Positions 8,816-17,203 of a stretch of 64,000 nt of DNA are shown here, in pieces (the stretch's first letter is position 1; each line of letters opens with the position of its first letter). The notes under the pieces were generated by a model, which saw nothing but the letters and a program-made list of their open reading frames with translations, was not told the DNA's origin and did no database searches. The DNA comes from Alkalicoccobacillus porphyridii (lineage in GTDB: Bacteria; Bacillota; Bacilli; Bacillales; Bacillaceae_D): NCBI RefSeq assembly GCF_007293315.1, contig NZ_VLXZ01000001.1:124001-188000 (forward strand). Direction: 5' to 3'. A program made the position numbers and the translations under genes.

Positions 8816-9262
8816 TTAAAAGTTTTTCTTTTCCTCTTCAAATTTCTTCTCTAAATCATCTACCTCTGATTTAACCGTTTCTGATACTTTTGAGCCTGAT
8901 TCTTTAAGTTCCCCAGTTAAATCCTCTGTTAAAGCAGACAAATCTTCCTTTGTACTATCTGCTTCATTTTTGACAGTTGAGGCGACTTCTTTCACTTTAT
9001 CTGCCACTTGATTTGATTGTTCAGATACAGTTTTAGCAATGTTTGAAGATTTTTCTTTAGCGATAGATGCCCATTCATTACCCTTATCGTAGGCAGATGA
9101 AGTAATTTCAGACGTTTTGGTTTTAGCAATCTGTGCTTGTTCACCTAGATCATTACGTAATTCCTTTCCGGATTTAGGTGCAAGGAATAACGCTGTTGTC
9201 GCTCCAACAATTCCTCCAATTAATGTACCAATCAGAAAGTCCTTCGTATTCATATCTCCCAT
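8816..9262 (-). CDS. ytxH: YtxH family general stress protein
   Basis: A 148-residue protein of the YtxH family (gas-vesicle GvpP-like). The N-terminus MNTKDFLIGTLIGGIVGATT holds one glycine-rich membrane segment, followed by the family signature FLAPKSGKELRNDL, then a long, Lys/Glu/Ser-rich amphipathic, probably coiled-coil tail similar to LEA-type proteins. The function is not known; in B. subtilis the gene is induced by SigB. It starts one base after the ytxG stop and its AAGGAGG lies inside the end of ytxG, so the two are translationally coupled. Confidence 0.88.
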   Translation of the reverse strand: MGDMNTKDFLIGTLIGGIVGATTALFLAPKSGKELRNDLGEQAQIAKTKTSEITSSAYDKGNEWASIAKEKSSNIAKTVSEQSNQVADKVKEVASTVKNEADSTKEDLSALTEDLTGELKESGSKVSETVKSEVDDLEKKFEEEKKNF

Positions 9263-9263
9263 G

Positions 9264-9719
9264 TTAATTTCCTCCTTGAGTTTTTATTGGTTCGTCGAGA
9301 TGCTGCTTTCTTAGCTTAAACTTTGTATACAAATCAAGGGCTGTTGTCCCCCAATTTACAGCTTTTGCAATGTTTTCAGACTGCTCACCCACTTGAGTGG
9401 TAACGGAATTAGACACCTGTTTAATTGACTGATTAAACTGTGTCACTGATTGACCTAAGTCCTTAACAGATGTAAATAATGAGTTCACTGATTCCGTTTT
9501 TTGCTGAATGTCATCAGCAAGTCGATTTGTTTTATTCAGTAATTGCTCAGTCTCGATTGTGATTCCATTTAATTGCTTCTCCAGATTCGCCACCGTATTC
9601 GCTGTATGCTCCAAAGTACGATTGGCTGAACGTAACGTTCTGACAAGAAAAATAACTAAAACAGCAAATGCCACTGCAGCAATTAAGGCACTTATGTATA
9701 ACAGTATTGCCCAATCCAT
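9264..9719 (-). CDS. ytxG: YtxG, DUF948 membrane-anchored coiled-coil protein
   Basis: A 151-residue protein with one N-terminal membrane helix (about residues 5-27, LYISALIAAVAFAVLVIFLV) and a long heptad-rich cytoplasmic part (about 35-125) typical of DUF948. It resembles the signalling coiled coil of methyl-accepting proteins but lacks a sensor. It is first in ytxGH. The third gene of the B. subtilis operon, ytxJ, is not found here. The role is unknown; known regulation in B. subtilis is by SigB and SigH. Confidence 0.88.
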   Translation of the reverse strand: MDWAILLYISALIAAVAFAVLVIFLVRTLRSANRTLEHTANTVANLEKQLNGITIETEQLLNKTNRLADDIQQKTESVNSLFTSVKDLGQSVTQFNQSIKQVSNSVTTQVGEQSENIAKAVNWGTTALDLYTKFKLRKQHLDEPIKTQGGN

Positions 9720-9746
9720 GATTATCCCTCCTTCATACTCAAAGAA

Positions 9747-9772
9747 TTACCCAAAATAAAATAAATTAAAAC
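9747..9772 (-). promoter_or_regulatory. Candidate SigB promoter of ytxGH
   Basis: On the minus strand GTTTTA (9772-9767), 14 bp, then GGGTAA (9752-9747). The SigB consensus is GTTTAA-N12-15-GGGTAT. It lies about 28 bp upstream of the ytxG start, next to the ribosome binding site, as expected for a short leader. Confidence 0.6.
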
Positions 9773-9890
9773 ATATGTATTTGGATATATATTCGGCAGT
9801 TTTCTTAGATTCCCTTTACCTTATTCATATTATGGCTTTTTTTTATTAAATAAATCAACCTTTGTGTACAGAAAAGAATCTTTCCCAACT

Positions 9891-9927
9891 AAAAAAAGAG
9901 CAAAGAAAACTTGGTTTCTTTACTCTC
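9891..9927 (-). terminator. Terminator of murC
   Basis: On the minus strand GAG-TAAAGAAA pairs with TTTCTTT-GCTC and is followed by CTTTTTTTAG, 9 bp past the murC stop. Confidence 0.85.
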
Positions 9928-9935
9928 ATCACATT

Positions 9936-11237
9936 TTATTGCTGAACAAGATGTTCATATCTTTTTTGGAATTTCTGAATATCCCCAGCACCCATAAACA
10001 ACAGCACACTTGAAGAATGCTTTGCTAGGACTGACACCTCATCCTCGTGTAATACTTCTGATTGCGGAACAAGCTGCTGCAAGTGCTCAATCGTTAAGCT
10101 CCCTTTATCCTCACGTGCCGAACCAAAAATATCACATAAATAAACAGCATCTGCTTTAGACAAAGCCGAAGCAAATTCGTCTAAGAATGTCTTCGTTCGA
10201 GTAAAGGTATGGGGTTGAAAAATTGCCACTACTTCACGCTCTGGATGCTTTTTTCTAGCTGCTTCTATTGTGACAGCTATTTCTGTAGGATGATGAGCAT
10301 AATCATCAATTAATATTTGCTCACCAAAATGCTGTTCGCTAAATCTGCGTTTCACACCATCAAATGTTTGTAGGTGAGCAGCCAATGCTTCTGCTGAAAC
10401 ACCCTCATAATGACAGATAGCAATTACCGACAGTGCATTTAATACACTGTGGTTTCCGAATCCAGGAATGGTGAATGTTCCGTATAAGCTGTTACGAACA
10501 TACACATCAAAAGTAGTTCCGTTTTCACTGCTCACTACATTATGTGCCTGAAAATCGTTATGGTCTTTGAAACCATAATATACAACAGGTACATTTGCAT
10601 GGATTCTCTGAAGATGTTCGTCATCTCCACATGCAATGATCGCCTTTTTAACTTGCTTAGCCATTTCCTGAAAAGCATCAAACACATCGTCAATTCCAGA
10701 AAAATAATCAGGATGATCAAAGTCAATATTAGTCATCACACAATAATCAGGTTGATAGTTCAAAAAGTGACGACGGTACTCGCACGCCTCAAATACAAAG
10801 TATTTAGAGTCTTCTTCGCCCTTCCCTGTTCCATCACCAATCAAATAAGACACTGGATACACAGAGCCTAAGACATGTGATAGCAAGCCTGTTGTCGATG
10901 TCTTTCCATGTGAGCCTGTCACCGCCACACTAGTAAACTGATGGATGAATCGTCCAAGAAAGGTGGGGTATTCTTCAACCGCTATTCCTCTTTTTGCAGC
11001 CTCCTGCAGCTCAACATGCTCCTCATTATAGGCAGCTGATACAATGATTTGTTGATTTTCTTTTATGTTTGCTTTATCAAATGGTAAAAGAGGAATGCCT
11101 TTTTTTTCAAGAGGTTTTTGAGTAAAAAATGTTTTATCTACATCAGAACCCTGTACATTGAAATTCATATCATGCAATACTTGAGCTAAGGCACTCATTC
11201 CTGAACCTTTTATTCCTACAAAATGATAATTGCTCAT
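9936..11237 (-). CDS. murC: UDP-N-acetylmuramate--L-alanine ligase
   Basis: The cytoplasmic ATP-dependent Mur ligase that adds L-alanine to UDP-MurNAc in peptidoglycan precursor synthesis. 433 residues. Domain 1 begins [18 protein letters not shown] (Rossmann, UDP-MurNAc binding); the ATP loop is [11 protein letters not shown] near residue 108; later motifs are [21 protein letters not shown] and FQPHTFTRT. The order sftA-(gap)-murC-ytxGH is conserved in Bacillus. A 273-bp gap separates it from sftA, so it probably has its own promoter, and it ends in its own terminator. Confidence 0.96.
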   Translation of the reverse strand: MSNYHFVGIKGSGMSALAQVLHDMNFNVQGSDVDKTFFTQKPLEKKGIPLLPFDKANIKENQQIIVSAAYNEEHVELQEAAKRGIAVEEYPTFLGRFIHQFTSVAVTGSHGKTSTTGLLSHVLGSVYPVSYLIGDGTGKGEEDSKYFVFEACEYRRHFLNYQPDYCVMTNIDFDHPDYFSGIDDVFDAFQEMAKQVKKAIIACGDDEHLQRIHANVPVVYYGFKDHNDFQAHNVVSSENGTTFDVYVRNSLYGTFTIPGFGNHSVLNALSVIAICHYEGVSAEALAAHLQTFDGVKRRFSEQHFGEQILIDDYAHHPTEIAVTIEAARKKHPEREVVAIFQPHTFTRTKTFLDEFASALSKADAVYLCDIFGSAREDKGSLTIEHLQQLVPQSEVLHEDEVSVLAKHSSSVLLFMGAGDIQKFQKRYEHLVQQ

Positions 11238-11510
11238 AGGTAAGCCTCCCTGCTGCCTCTCACCATATACAAACTGAATCTAAGCAGAAGGTGAGAATAA
11301 GCATTCATTCAAATTTATTGGTCTTTTTTCTTTTATAGTTTAATGGCAGGCATGTCTTACTCATTCACGATTCCTATCCACTACTATATGTACCATGCTT
11401 GTAAAAAGTCTCTGACAACCAAGCTGCCATAACTGCACAAGCGTCCAACCTTAACCTATAATATAGAACTAGCTGAAATTAGACAAGGGTCTTATTGATT
11501 AGTTATTACT
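11238..11510. other. Intergenic region between sftA and murC
   Basis: No gene seen. It should hold the murC promoter; I did not find a -35/-10 pair good enough to annotate. No clear terminator follows sftA. Confidence 0.5.
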
Positions 11511-13940
11511 TTAGCTTAAGATCTCATCGATGGAAAGTTCATCGACCAGCACTTGTCGAGGTTTACTACCCATTGCTCCAGTAATTACCCCACGAGCTTC
11601 AAGCATATCGATTAAACGAGCTGCTCGGTTATAGCCAATTCGAAAACGTCGCTGAAGATTTGACGCAGAAGCGGTGCCCTGATTAATGACATGGTAACAG
11701 GCTTCTTCAAACAAATCATCTTCTTGTTCTGTATGCTCTACTGATTTCTGCATTTGCTCAACATCGAGAAGAAATTCCGGCTTCCTTTGTTTTTTTACAT
11801 ATGAAATGACATCTTCAATTTCTTCATCTGTTACAAAGGTACCCTGTACCCTGACTGGCTTTGGTGAACCATTCTCACTAAACAGCATATCTCCGCGTCC
11901 CAGTAATCGTTCTGCCCCATTCATATCTAATATTGTACGTGAATCGGTTTGCGACGATACAGAAAAAGCAATACGTGTTGGGATGTTGGCTTTAATTAAC
12001 CCCGTAATAACATCTACTGATGGACGTTGGGTGGCTACTAATAGATGTATGCCACATGCACGTGCTTTCTGAGCAATCCGACAAATTGAATCCTCTACTT
12101 CTTGTGGTGAGACCATCATTAGATCCGCTAACTCGTCAATGACAACAAGTATATATGGCATGGCCGGCTTATCAGGCTGCTCAGAATACAATTCATTATA
12201 GCGGCTGACATCTCGGACACCCTTCTCACTAAACTGTTCGTAACGACGTTCCATTTCCGCCACCGCCCATTTTAAAGCAATGGTTGCCTGTTTAGCATCT
12301 GTAATAACTGGAGCTACCAGATGTGGAACATCATTGTAAGGAGCAAGCTCCACCATCTTTGGATCCACTAACAGTAGCTTCACTTCATCTGGGGTCGCTT
12401 TATATAAAAGACTAATTAGGATTGAATTAATACAAACACTTTTACCTGATCCCGTCGCCCCTGCTACTAAGCCATGTGGCATTTTACGTAAGTCTGTGAC
12501 AATGGGTTGACCAGATATATCTAATCCTAACGCTACAGTCATCGGCGAAGTAGGCTGAATAAATACATCTCTTCTTAAAATTTCCCTTAGCCAAACTGCC
12601 TCAGAAATTTGATTCGGCACTTCAATACCGATCGTGTTCTTACCAGGGATAGGTGCCTCTATTCTAATTTCCTTTGCGGATAATGCCATTTTAATATCAT
12701 CACTTAAATTTGTTACTTTATTTACTTTGACACCCCGTGCTGGTTGGATTTCAAATCTTGTGACAGATGGTCCCATCGTTGTATGAACAACCTTTGCATC
12801 TACATGAAAGCTTTGCAGCGTCTCTTCCAAAAGAATCGCTTGCTCTTCCATCCACCCTGTATCTTTTTCTTGCTTAACCTCAGGAAACCTTAAAAGCTGT
12901 ATGCTCGGACTGGTATAACTGTTGCTTGCCTGAGTCATGGAAGTAGACGCTTGTTTATCCTTAGGCATCATTAATACATTAAAAGGAACACTGGGTTTTG
13001 CTTTATCTTTATGATCGTTTTTAGCTTGTCGGTTTTTAGTAAAGTCTACTGATGCAGAATGATCACTTTTTGCCCGTTCATTGTTTATCTGAGAAGAGTC
13101 ACTCACAGCATCACTAGCTCTTTTTGAATCTATTATATTTTCTTCTAGAGGTTCATCTTGTTCAAGCTGCTCGTTCTGCTCATAATGAACCTCGTGATGC
13201 TCTTCCGGTATTGAATGCTCCATTTCCACTTCTACTTCTTTAATAACTGGCAGTTCCTCCATAGAAGTGTTCTCTTCTGGGTCACTATATGGCGCTTCTT
13301 GCATAGCGGAATGAATGACATCTTCGTGTGTATCTTCATGAGTTTCTTCTTCTGTTCGCTCCACGGGATCTGTTTGCACAAATTGAACATCAGATTCACT
13401 ATACGTTTCTTCAATAACCAAACGCTCTGTAACAGCTTCTTCCTCTGGCTCATGAAGTGTTAACTGTGTCCTTTGGCTAGGTAGTACTTTTCTAAAGCCA
13501 TGGATAGGCGAAGGAATAGCAGTTGGTTTAAAGTCTGGATTGTTAAACTTTTCTCGTTTCTGTTTAGGTGCGACCTCTGTGTTGTTTCTTTTTTGATCAG
13601 ATTGAACTTGCGAACGATGTGATGTACGAACTTTCTTGTTCTCATCCTGATTAATTACTTTTCGATGTTGCATCAGTTGTTTAGCTTCCTCTTTCACTTC
13701 TGAAGAAACATACACACCATTAGTTTTTGCATATTGGTATGTAATTCGCGGACCACCTTGAGAGGGTCCTTGATTAGAAGCGTATGTATGGGTTGCTCTC
13801 TGACCGCTAATACGTTCAGTAGAATGATTCTTAGTAGACTGATTAGGGTTATTATTTTCTATTTCATTTTCATTCTCATGAACCTCTGCACCAAAAAAGG
13901 TTTGTTGGATCCATTTTTGTAAGCGTTGAATAGGCTCCAT
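11511..13940 (-). CDS. sftA: Soluble FtsK/SpoIIIE-type DNA translocase SftA
   Basis: It helps clear chromosome ends from the division septum; in B. subtilis SftA works with FtsZ and lacks membrane helices. The 809-residue product also has none. Residues 1-330 are an acidic, low-complexity linker; then come the alpha domain, the beta motor with Walker A GATGSGKSV (about 493-501), LLLVDPKMVELA and the Walker B LVVIDELADLMM, and a C-terminal winged-helix gamma domain (about 740-800, ATASNLQRRFRIGYNRAARL-like) that would read KOPS/SRS sequences. The linker is shorter than in B. subtilis (952 residues total). It lies downstream of ytpR with a 116-bp gap. Confidence 0.93.
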   Translation of the reverse strand: MEPIQRLQKWIQQTFFGAEVHENENEIENNNPNQSTKNHSTERISGQRATHTYASNQGPSQGGPRITYQYAKTNGVYVSSEVKEEAKQLMQHRKVINQDENKKVRTSHRSQVQSDQKRNNTEVAPKQKREKFNNPDFKPTAIPSPIHGFRKVLPSQRTQLTLHEPEEEAVTERLVIEETYSESDVQFVQTDPVERTEEETHEDTHEDVIHSAMQEAPYSDPEENTSMEELPVIKEVEVEMEHSIPEEHHEVHYEQNEQLEQDEPLEENIIDSKRASDAVSDSSQINNERAKSDHSASVDFTKNRQAKNDHKDKAKPSVPFNVLMMPKDKQASTSMTQASNSYTSPSIQLLRFPEVKQEKDTGWMEEQAILLEETLQSFHVDAKVVHTTMGPSVTRFEIQPARGVKVNKVTNLSDDIKMALSAKEIRIEAPIPGKNTIGIEVPNQISEAVWLREILRRDVFIQPTSPMTVALGLDISGQPIVTDLRKMPHGLVAGATGSGKSVCINSILISLLYKATPDEVKLLLVDPKMVELAPYNDVPHLVAPVITDAKQATIALKWAVAEMERRYEQFSEKGVRDVSRYNELYSEQPDKPAMPYILVVIDELADLMMVSPQEVEDSICRIAQKARACGIHLLVATQRPSVDVITGLIKANIPTRIAFSVSSQTDSRTILDMNGAERLLGRGDMLFSENGSPKPVRVQGTFVTDEEIEDVISYVKKQRKPEFLLDVEQMQKSVEHTEQEDDLFEEACYHVINQGTASASNLQRRFRIGYNRAARLIDMLEARGVITGAMGSKPRQVLVDELSIDEILS

Positions 13941-14056
13941 ATCTTTGGTTCACCTGCTTTCTTAACACGTTCCGCCCCAAGAACAGGAAAAAGCCGGCAG
14001 CATAAGCTCTAGTAGATATCAACCTACATAGATCCTTTGCTAAACCAACCTTTTCT

Positions 14057-14674
14057 CTAGGCTGTTTTATTAATTGTAAATGATTCTCCGACCTTTGCTG
14101 AGGCTTCCAGCACAAGTATCCCTTTTTCTTCTGAAGCATTCGGAAGATTTAATTCTTTAGCAGAGCATATCATTCCGTTTGACTCTACACCACGTAATTG
14201 CGCTTTTTTGATGATAAGACCACTTGGCATAACTGCACCTTCTAAAGCAACCACAACTTTTTGATTCGCTTCCACGTTTGGAGCTCCACACACAATTTGA
14301 AGAGAGGTCGACCCTACATCCACCTGGCAAATGTTCAATTTGTCTGCATTAGGATGCTTCTCTTTTGCCGTCACATGACCTACTACAAAAGCAGGTTGTG
14401 CATTCTCACTAAGATTTACGTCAAACCCTTCGCGACTAAGCACGTCTTGAACCATCTTTATTAGTGAATCTGTTTGTTCCAGATTCCCGGCTCCTTGAAT
14501 GTCCCCATATGAAGACGCATTAAAAATATTATATCCAATCGTTTCATTTGTATCTGCGCTGTAAATTCTTGCCACGTTTCCCTTACGTTCAAACGCCTTT
14601 TCTTCTATCTCAACAGGCGAAAGAGAAATTAGCAGTGTATCGCCAATCCCTTTAAGATTATAAAAAATATTCAT
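14057..14674 (-). CDS. ytpR: YtpR family tRNA-binding protein
   Basis: A 205-residue protein: an N-terminal DUF4479 part (1-90) and a C-terminal tRNA-binding OB-fold (about 92-195) like the domain of the phenylalanyl-tRNA synthetase beta chain, with FVVGHVTAKEKHPNADKL and CGAPNVEANQKVVVAL. It presumably binds tRNA or another RNA; no enzymatic part is present. AAAGGAGCACCCGA precedes the ATG. It follows ytpQ by about 50 bp, in the conserved ytpP-ytpQ-ytpR-sftA order, though here ytpP is split off by the repeat array. Confidence 0.92.
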   Translation of the reverse strand: MNIFYNLKGIGDTLLISLSPVEIEEKAFERKGNVARIYSADTNETIGYNIFNASSYGDIQGAGNLEQTDSLIKMVQDVLSREGFDVNLSENAQPAFVVGHVTAKEKHPNADKLNICQVDVGSTSLQIVCGAPNVEANQKVVVALEGAVMPSGLIIKKAQLRGVESNGMICSAKELNLPNASEEKGILVLEASAKVGESFTINKTA

Positions 14675-14724
14675 TCGGGTGCTCCTTTATTCTGTTCTGT
14701 TCTCCATTATAACACAGGTTTTTT

Positions 14725-15531
14725 TTAAGTAGATGGACCTTTAGGTTTTTTTTGTGCCATAATAAATACCGGTTCAAGTTCTCCATCCTTCATAAGGAAC
14801 GGTAATGCGGTAACTGGAACTCTTCCCTGTCCGAAGAAAGTTAAGGCCGTCTGAGCCATGACATCATATCCGGTATCATTCACCAGATCTACAAACATTA
14901 ACGCATCTTGATGCGGAATAGCAACCCCCAGTTCGCCATGCACCTTTTGACCCATTCGCTCAATTAATGACTGATCTAAAATACGACTTGCTTCATATCC
15001 GTCTTTAGCATTCATAAAGTAAAACGTGTTACCAGCCACTTCCTGTTGCTTAAACGGTTGAGGTAAAGAACGCACATTAAATAACGCCGTTTCTCGTAGC
15101 GATTCAACGGTAAAGTCATTATCTTCTAATAAACTATAATCAATTAATGAATATGAATCTCCTAGATCAAGTGCATAATACACGCGTGTCTCCGCTGTAT
15201 GCTCATGAAAAACAAGCTTCTTGCCTTCACTTGATTCCTCAGGGAAAGAAGCAGCTCGTATCACAGGGAAAATATGAGATTCATTCCCTTTTAAAACAAG
15301 CTTTTTCCTCATTGACTCAAGGCCAACTCGAACATAACGAACGGATTCCTCGACTCCTTGATAATCCTCACGTTCCCACTTTGCTAGCAATGGGCGGAGT
15401 GAAAGATTTACCCCTTTATGAGTAACTGTATCCTCTATGCGAAGAACAGCTTCTTTTTGATTATAAATAAGTTTCCATTCTGGATGCTGAAGCTCAGCTT
15501 CTATTTTCTTACGGAATTCTTGCATGTTCAT
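14725..15531 (-). CDS. ytpQ: YtpQ, DUF1444 family protein
   Basis: A 268-residue cytoplasmic protein of unknown function, conserved in Bacilli. It starts MNMQEFRKKIEAELQHPEWK after GGAAGGAAGATTCGT. It has no signal peptide or membrane segment. Recognition rests on the whole-length pattern and on position between ytpP and ytpR. In this genome about 1.3 kb of repeat DNA lies between it and ytpP, so it cannot be simply co-transcribed with ytpP unless the array is read through. Confidence 0.88.
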   Translation of the reverse strand: MNMQEFRKKIEAELQHPEWKLIYNQKEAVLRIEDTVTHKGVNLSLRPLLAKWEREDYQGVEESVRYVRVGLESMRKKLVLKGNESHIFPVIRAASFPEESSEGKKLVFHEHTAETRVYYALDLGDSYSLIDYSLLEDNDFTVESLRETALFNVRSLPQPFKQQEVAGNTFYFMNAKDGYEASRILDQSLIERMGQKVHGELGVAIPHQDALMFVDLVNDTGYDVMAQTALTFFGQGRVPVTALPFLMKDGELEPVFIMAQKKPKGPST

Positions 15532-15636
15532 ACGAATCTTCCTTCCTTACATACAGTTCATAAATAAAATTGATTCTTAGTAAGATTCTATCATGCCTAC
15601 GAGAACATGCCAAAGAAACTGGATGGGGCATGCTAA

Positions 15637-16556
15637 AAATCTTGGTTAGGTGTTTGGAATTCTTGATGAGTGGGAGTTCTACTTTCTGCGTAACTGCTGT
15701 GGCTCTTGGTGCTGTGCTGACTCTTCTTGGTATGCGGGGCTTCTTTCTTGGTATTGGGCGTTAGCTCTTGGTCAGGTGCTGGTTCTCCTTGGTGGGTGGG
15801 GCTTCTTTCTGGGTATTGTGCCATGGCTCTTGGTAAGGAGCTCATTCTTCTTGGTGTGCGGGGTTTCTTTCTTGGTATCAGACTCTGGCTCTTGGTAAGT
15901 CGCTCGTTCTTTTTGGTATGCGGGGGTTCTTTCTGGGTATTGTGCCATGGCTCTTGGTAAGGAGCTCATTCTTCTTGGTGTGCGGGGATTCTTTCTTGAT
16001 ATCCTGCTCCAGCTCTTGGTAAGTCACTCGTTCTTCTTGGTATCCTGCTCCAGCTCTTGGTAAGTCGCTCGTTCTTCTTGGTAGGCGGCGCTTCTTTCTT
16101 GGGATCCTGCTCCAGCTCTTGGTAAGTCACTCGTTCTCCTTGGTAGGCGGCGCTTCTTTCTTGGGATCCTGCTCCAATTCTTGGTAAGTCGCTCGTTCTT
16201 CTTGGTAGGCGGCGCTTCTTTCTTGGGATCCTGCTCCAGCTCTTGGTAAGGAGCTCGTTCTTTTTGGTATGCGGGGGTTCTTTCTGGGTATTGTGCCATG
16301 GCTCTTGGTAAGGAGCTCATTCTCCTTGGTATACGGGGATTCTTTCTTGATATCCTGCTCCAGCTCTTGGTAAGTCACACGTTCTTCTTGGTAGGCGGGG
16401 CTTCTTTCTTGATATCCTGCTCCAGCTCTTGGTAAGTCGCTCGTTCTTCTTGGTATGCGGCGCTTCTTTCTTGGGATCCTGATCCAGCTCTTGGTAAGTC
16501 ACTTGTTCTTCTTGGTATGCGGCGCTTCTTTCTTGGGATCCTGATCCAGCTCTTAG
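15637..16556 (+). repeat. Array 1: 62-bp tandem repeat, about 15 units, each of three CTTGGTA cores
   Basis: The phrase AGCTCTTGGTAAG (or GGCTCTTGGTAAG) recurs at 15701, 15763, 15825, 15887, 15949, 16011, 16052, 16114, 16176, 16238, 16300, 16362, 16424, 16486 and 16548 (last copy truncated to AGCTCTTAG). All steps are exactly 62 bp except 16011 to 16052, which is 41 bp, the loss of one 21-bp subunit. A degenerate first copy is at about 15637. Inside a unit the TTGG cores are 21, 21 and 20 bp apart (for example 16057, 16078, 16099, 16119). All three minus-strand frames are largely open, but 62 bp shifts frame at each unit, so protein coding is unlikely. It lies upstream of ytpQ and downstream of ytpP. 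Confidence 0.95.
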
Positions 16557-16589
16557 ATTGCGTAAATACTGTTTCCAATACCTCTCTAA

Positions 16590-16765
16590 ACAAGCGGACG
16601 AAAATGGAGACCAATACCTGCGGGATATAAAGGTAATGAGATAAATCGACGTAGTCGATTTATCTCATTACCTTGCCTCGGGTAAGTGCCCCCATTTTCG
16701 GGAGCGGCAGCCGAAGAAACAAAACATTACCCGTCCTCTATTTCTTTACATCGATGTCATTTACA
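16590..16765 (-). repeat. Dispersed palindromic element, copy A
   Basis: The core is a perfect hairpin: arms 16630-16650 and 16654-16674 (21 bp each) around a GTA loop. An outer pair, CGAAAATGG at 16599-16607 and CCATTTTCG at 16692-16700, extends it. The right flank (16734-16756) has CCTCTATTTCTTTACATCGA, shared with copy D. Read on the minus strand it aligns over about 135 bp with copy B at 49.4 kb. It directly follows array 1. A lone CTTGGTAAG subunit lies beyond it at 16792-16800. Confidence 0.85.
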
Positions 16766-16817
16766 CATAAGCATGGTCTCTATCTCTGGCTCTTGGTAAG
16801 GCACTCCAACACAAGCC

Positions 16818-16854
16818 AAAAAAAGACCTCTCAAAAATAACTTCTCAGAGGTCT
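16818..16854 (-). terminator. Terminator of ytpP
   Basis: AGACCTCT / AGAGGTCT arms followed on the minus strand by seven T, 20 bp past the ytpP stop. Confidence 0.88.
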
Positions 16855-16874
16855 ACAATACAAGCTTCATTTAG

Positions 16875-17201
16875 TTACACACTTTTTGCTTCCGCTTCTG
16901 TTAAGAACTGCTCGATTTCTTCTTGTGTCTTTCTGTCTTTACTTACAAACCTGCTAACTTCTTCACCCTTTGCATACACCAAAAAGCTTGGAATGCCAAA
17001 AATACTTAACTCACCGCACAGATCGATAAACTGATCACGGTCTACATAATAAAAGCTAAAGGTAGGAAAGTCAGCTTCGATTCTTGGTAGAACTGGCTCA
17101 ATTATCCGGCAATCTGGGCACCAATCAGCCGAAAACATAAAAACAGCTGTCTCCTGCTCGCTAATTTGTTTAAAATGCTCTAAATCTTTTACATGTTCCA
17201 T
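16875..17201 (-). CDS. ytpP: Thioredoxin-like protein YtpP
   Basis: A 108-residue single-domain thioredoxin fold with active site W27-C28-P29-D30-C31 and the cis-proline loop FGIPSFLVY near residue 72. CPDC in place of CGPC suggests a shifted redox potential or a special partner. Probably a cytoplasmic disulfide reductase; the substrate is unknown. It is the second gene after the PfoR-like membrane protein, two bases apart, with its GAGGAG site inside the end of that gene. Confidence 0.9.
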   Translation of the reverse strand: MEHVKDLEHFKQISEQETAVFMFSADWCPDCRIIEPVLPRIEADFPTFSFYYVDRDQFIDLCGELSIFGIPSFLVYAKGEEVSRFVSKDRKTQEEIEQFLTEAEAKSV

Positions 17202-17203
17202 TG

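Noticed and set aside
15633-16614. Several overlapping minus-strand frames of 60-100 codons (rich in LPR, YQE, TKK) and plus-strand frames in the repeat array
   Set aside because: They are translations of a 62-bp repeat that changes frame at every unit. No ribosome binding sites suit them and no fixed product can be kept by such a period.
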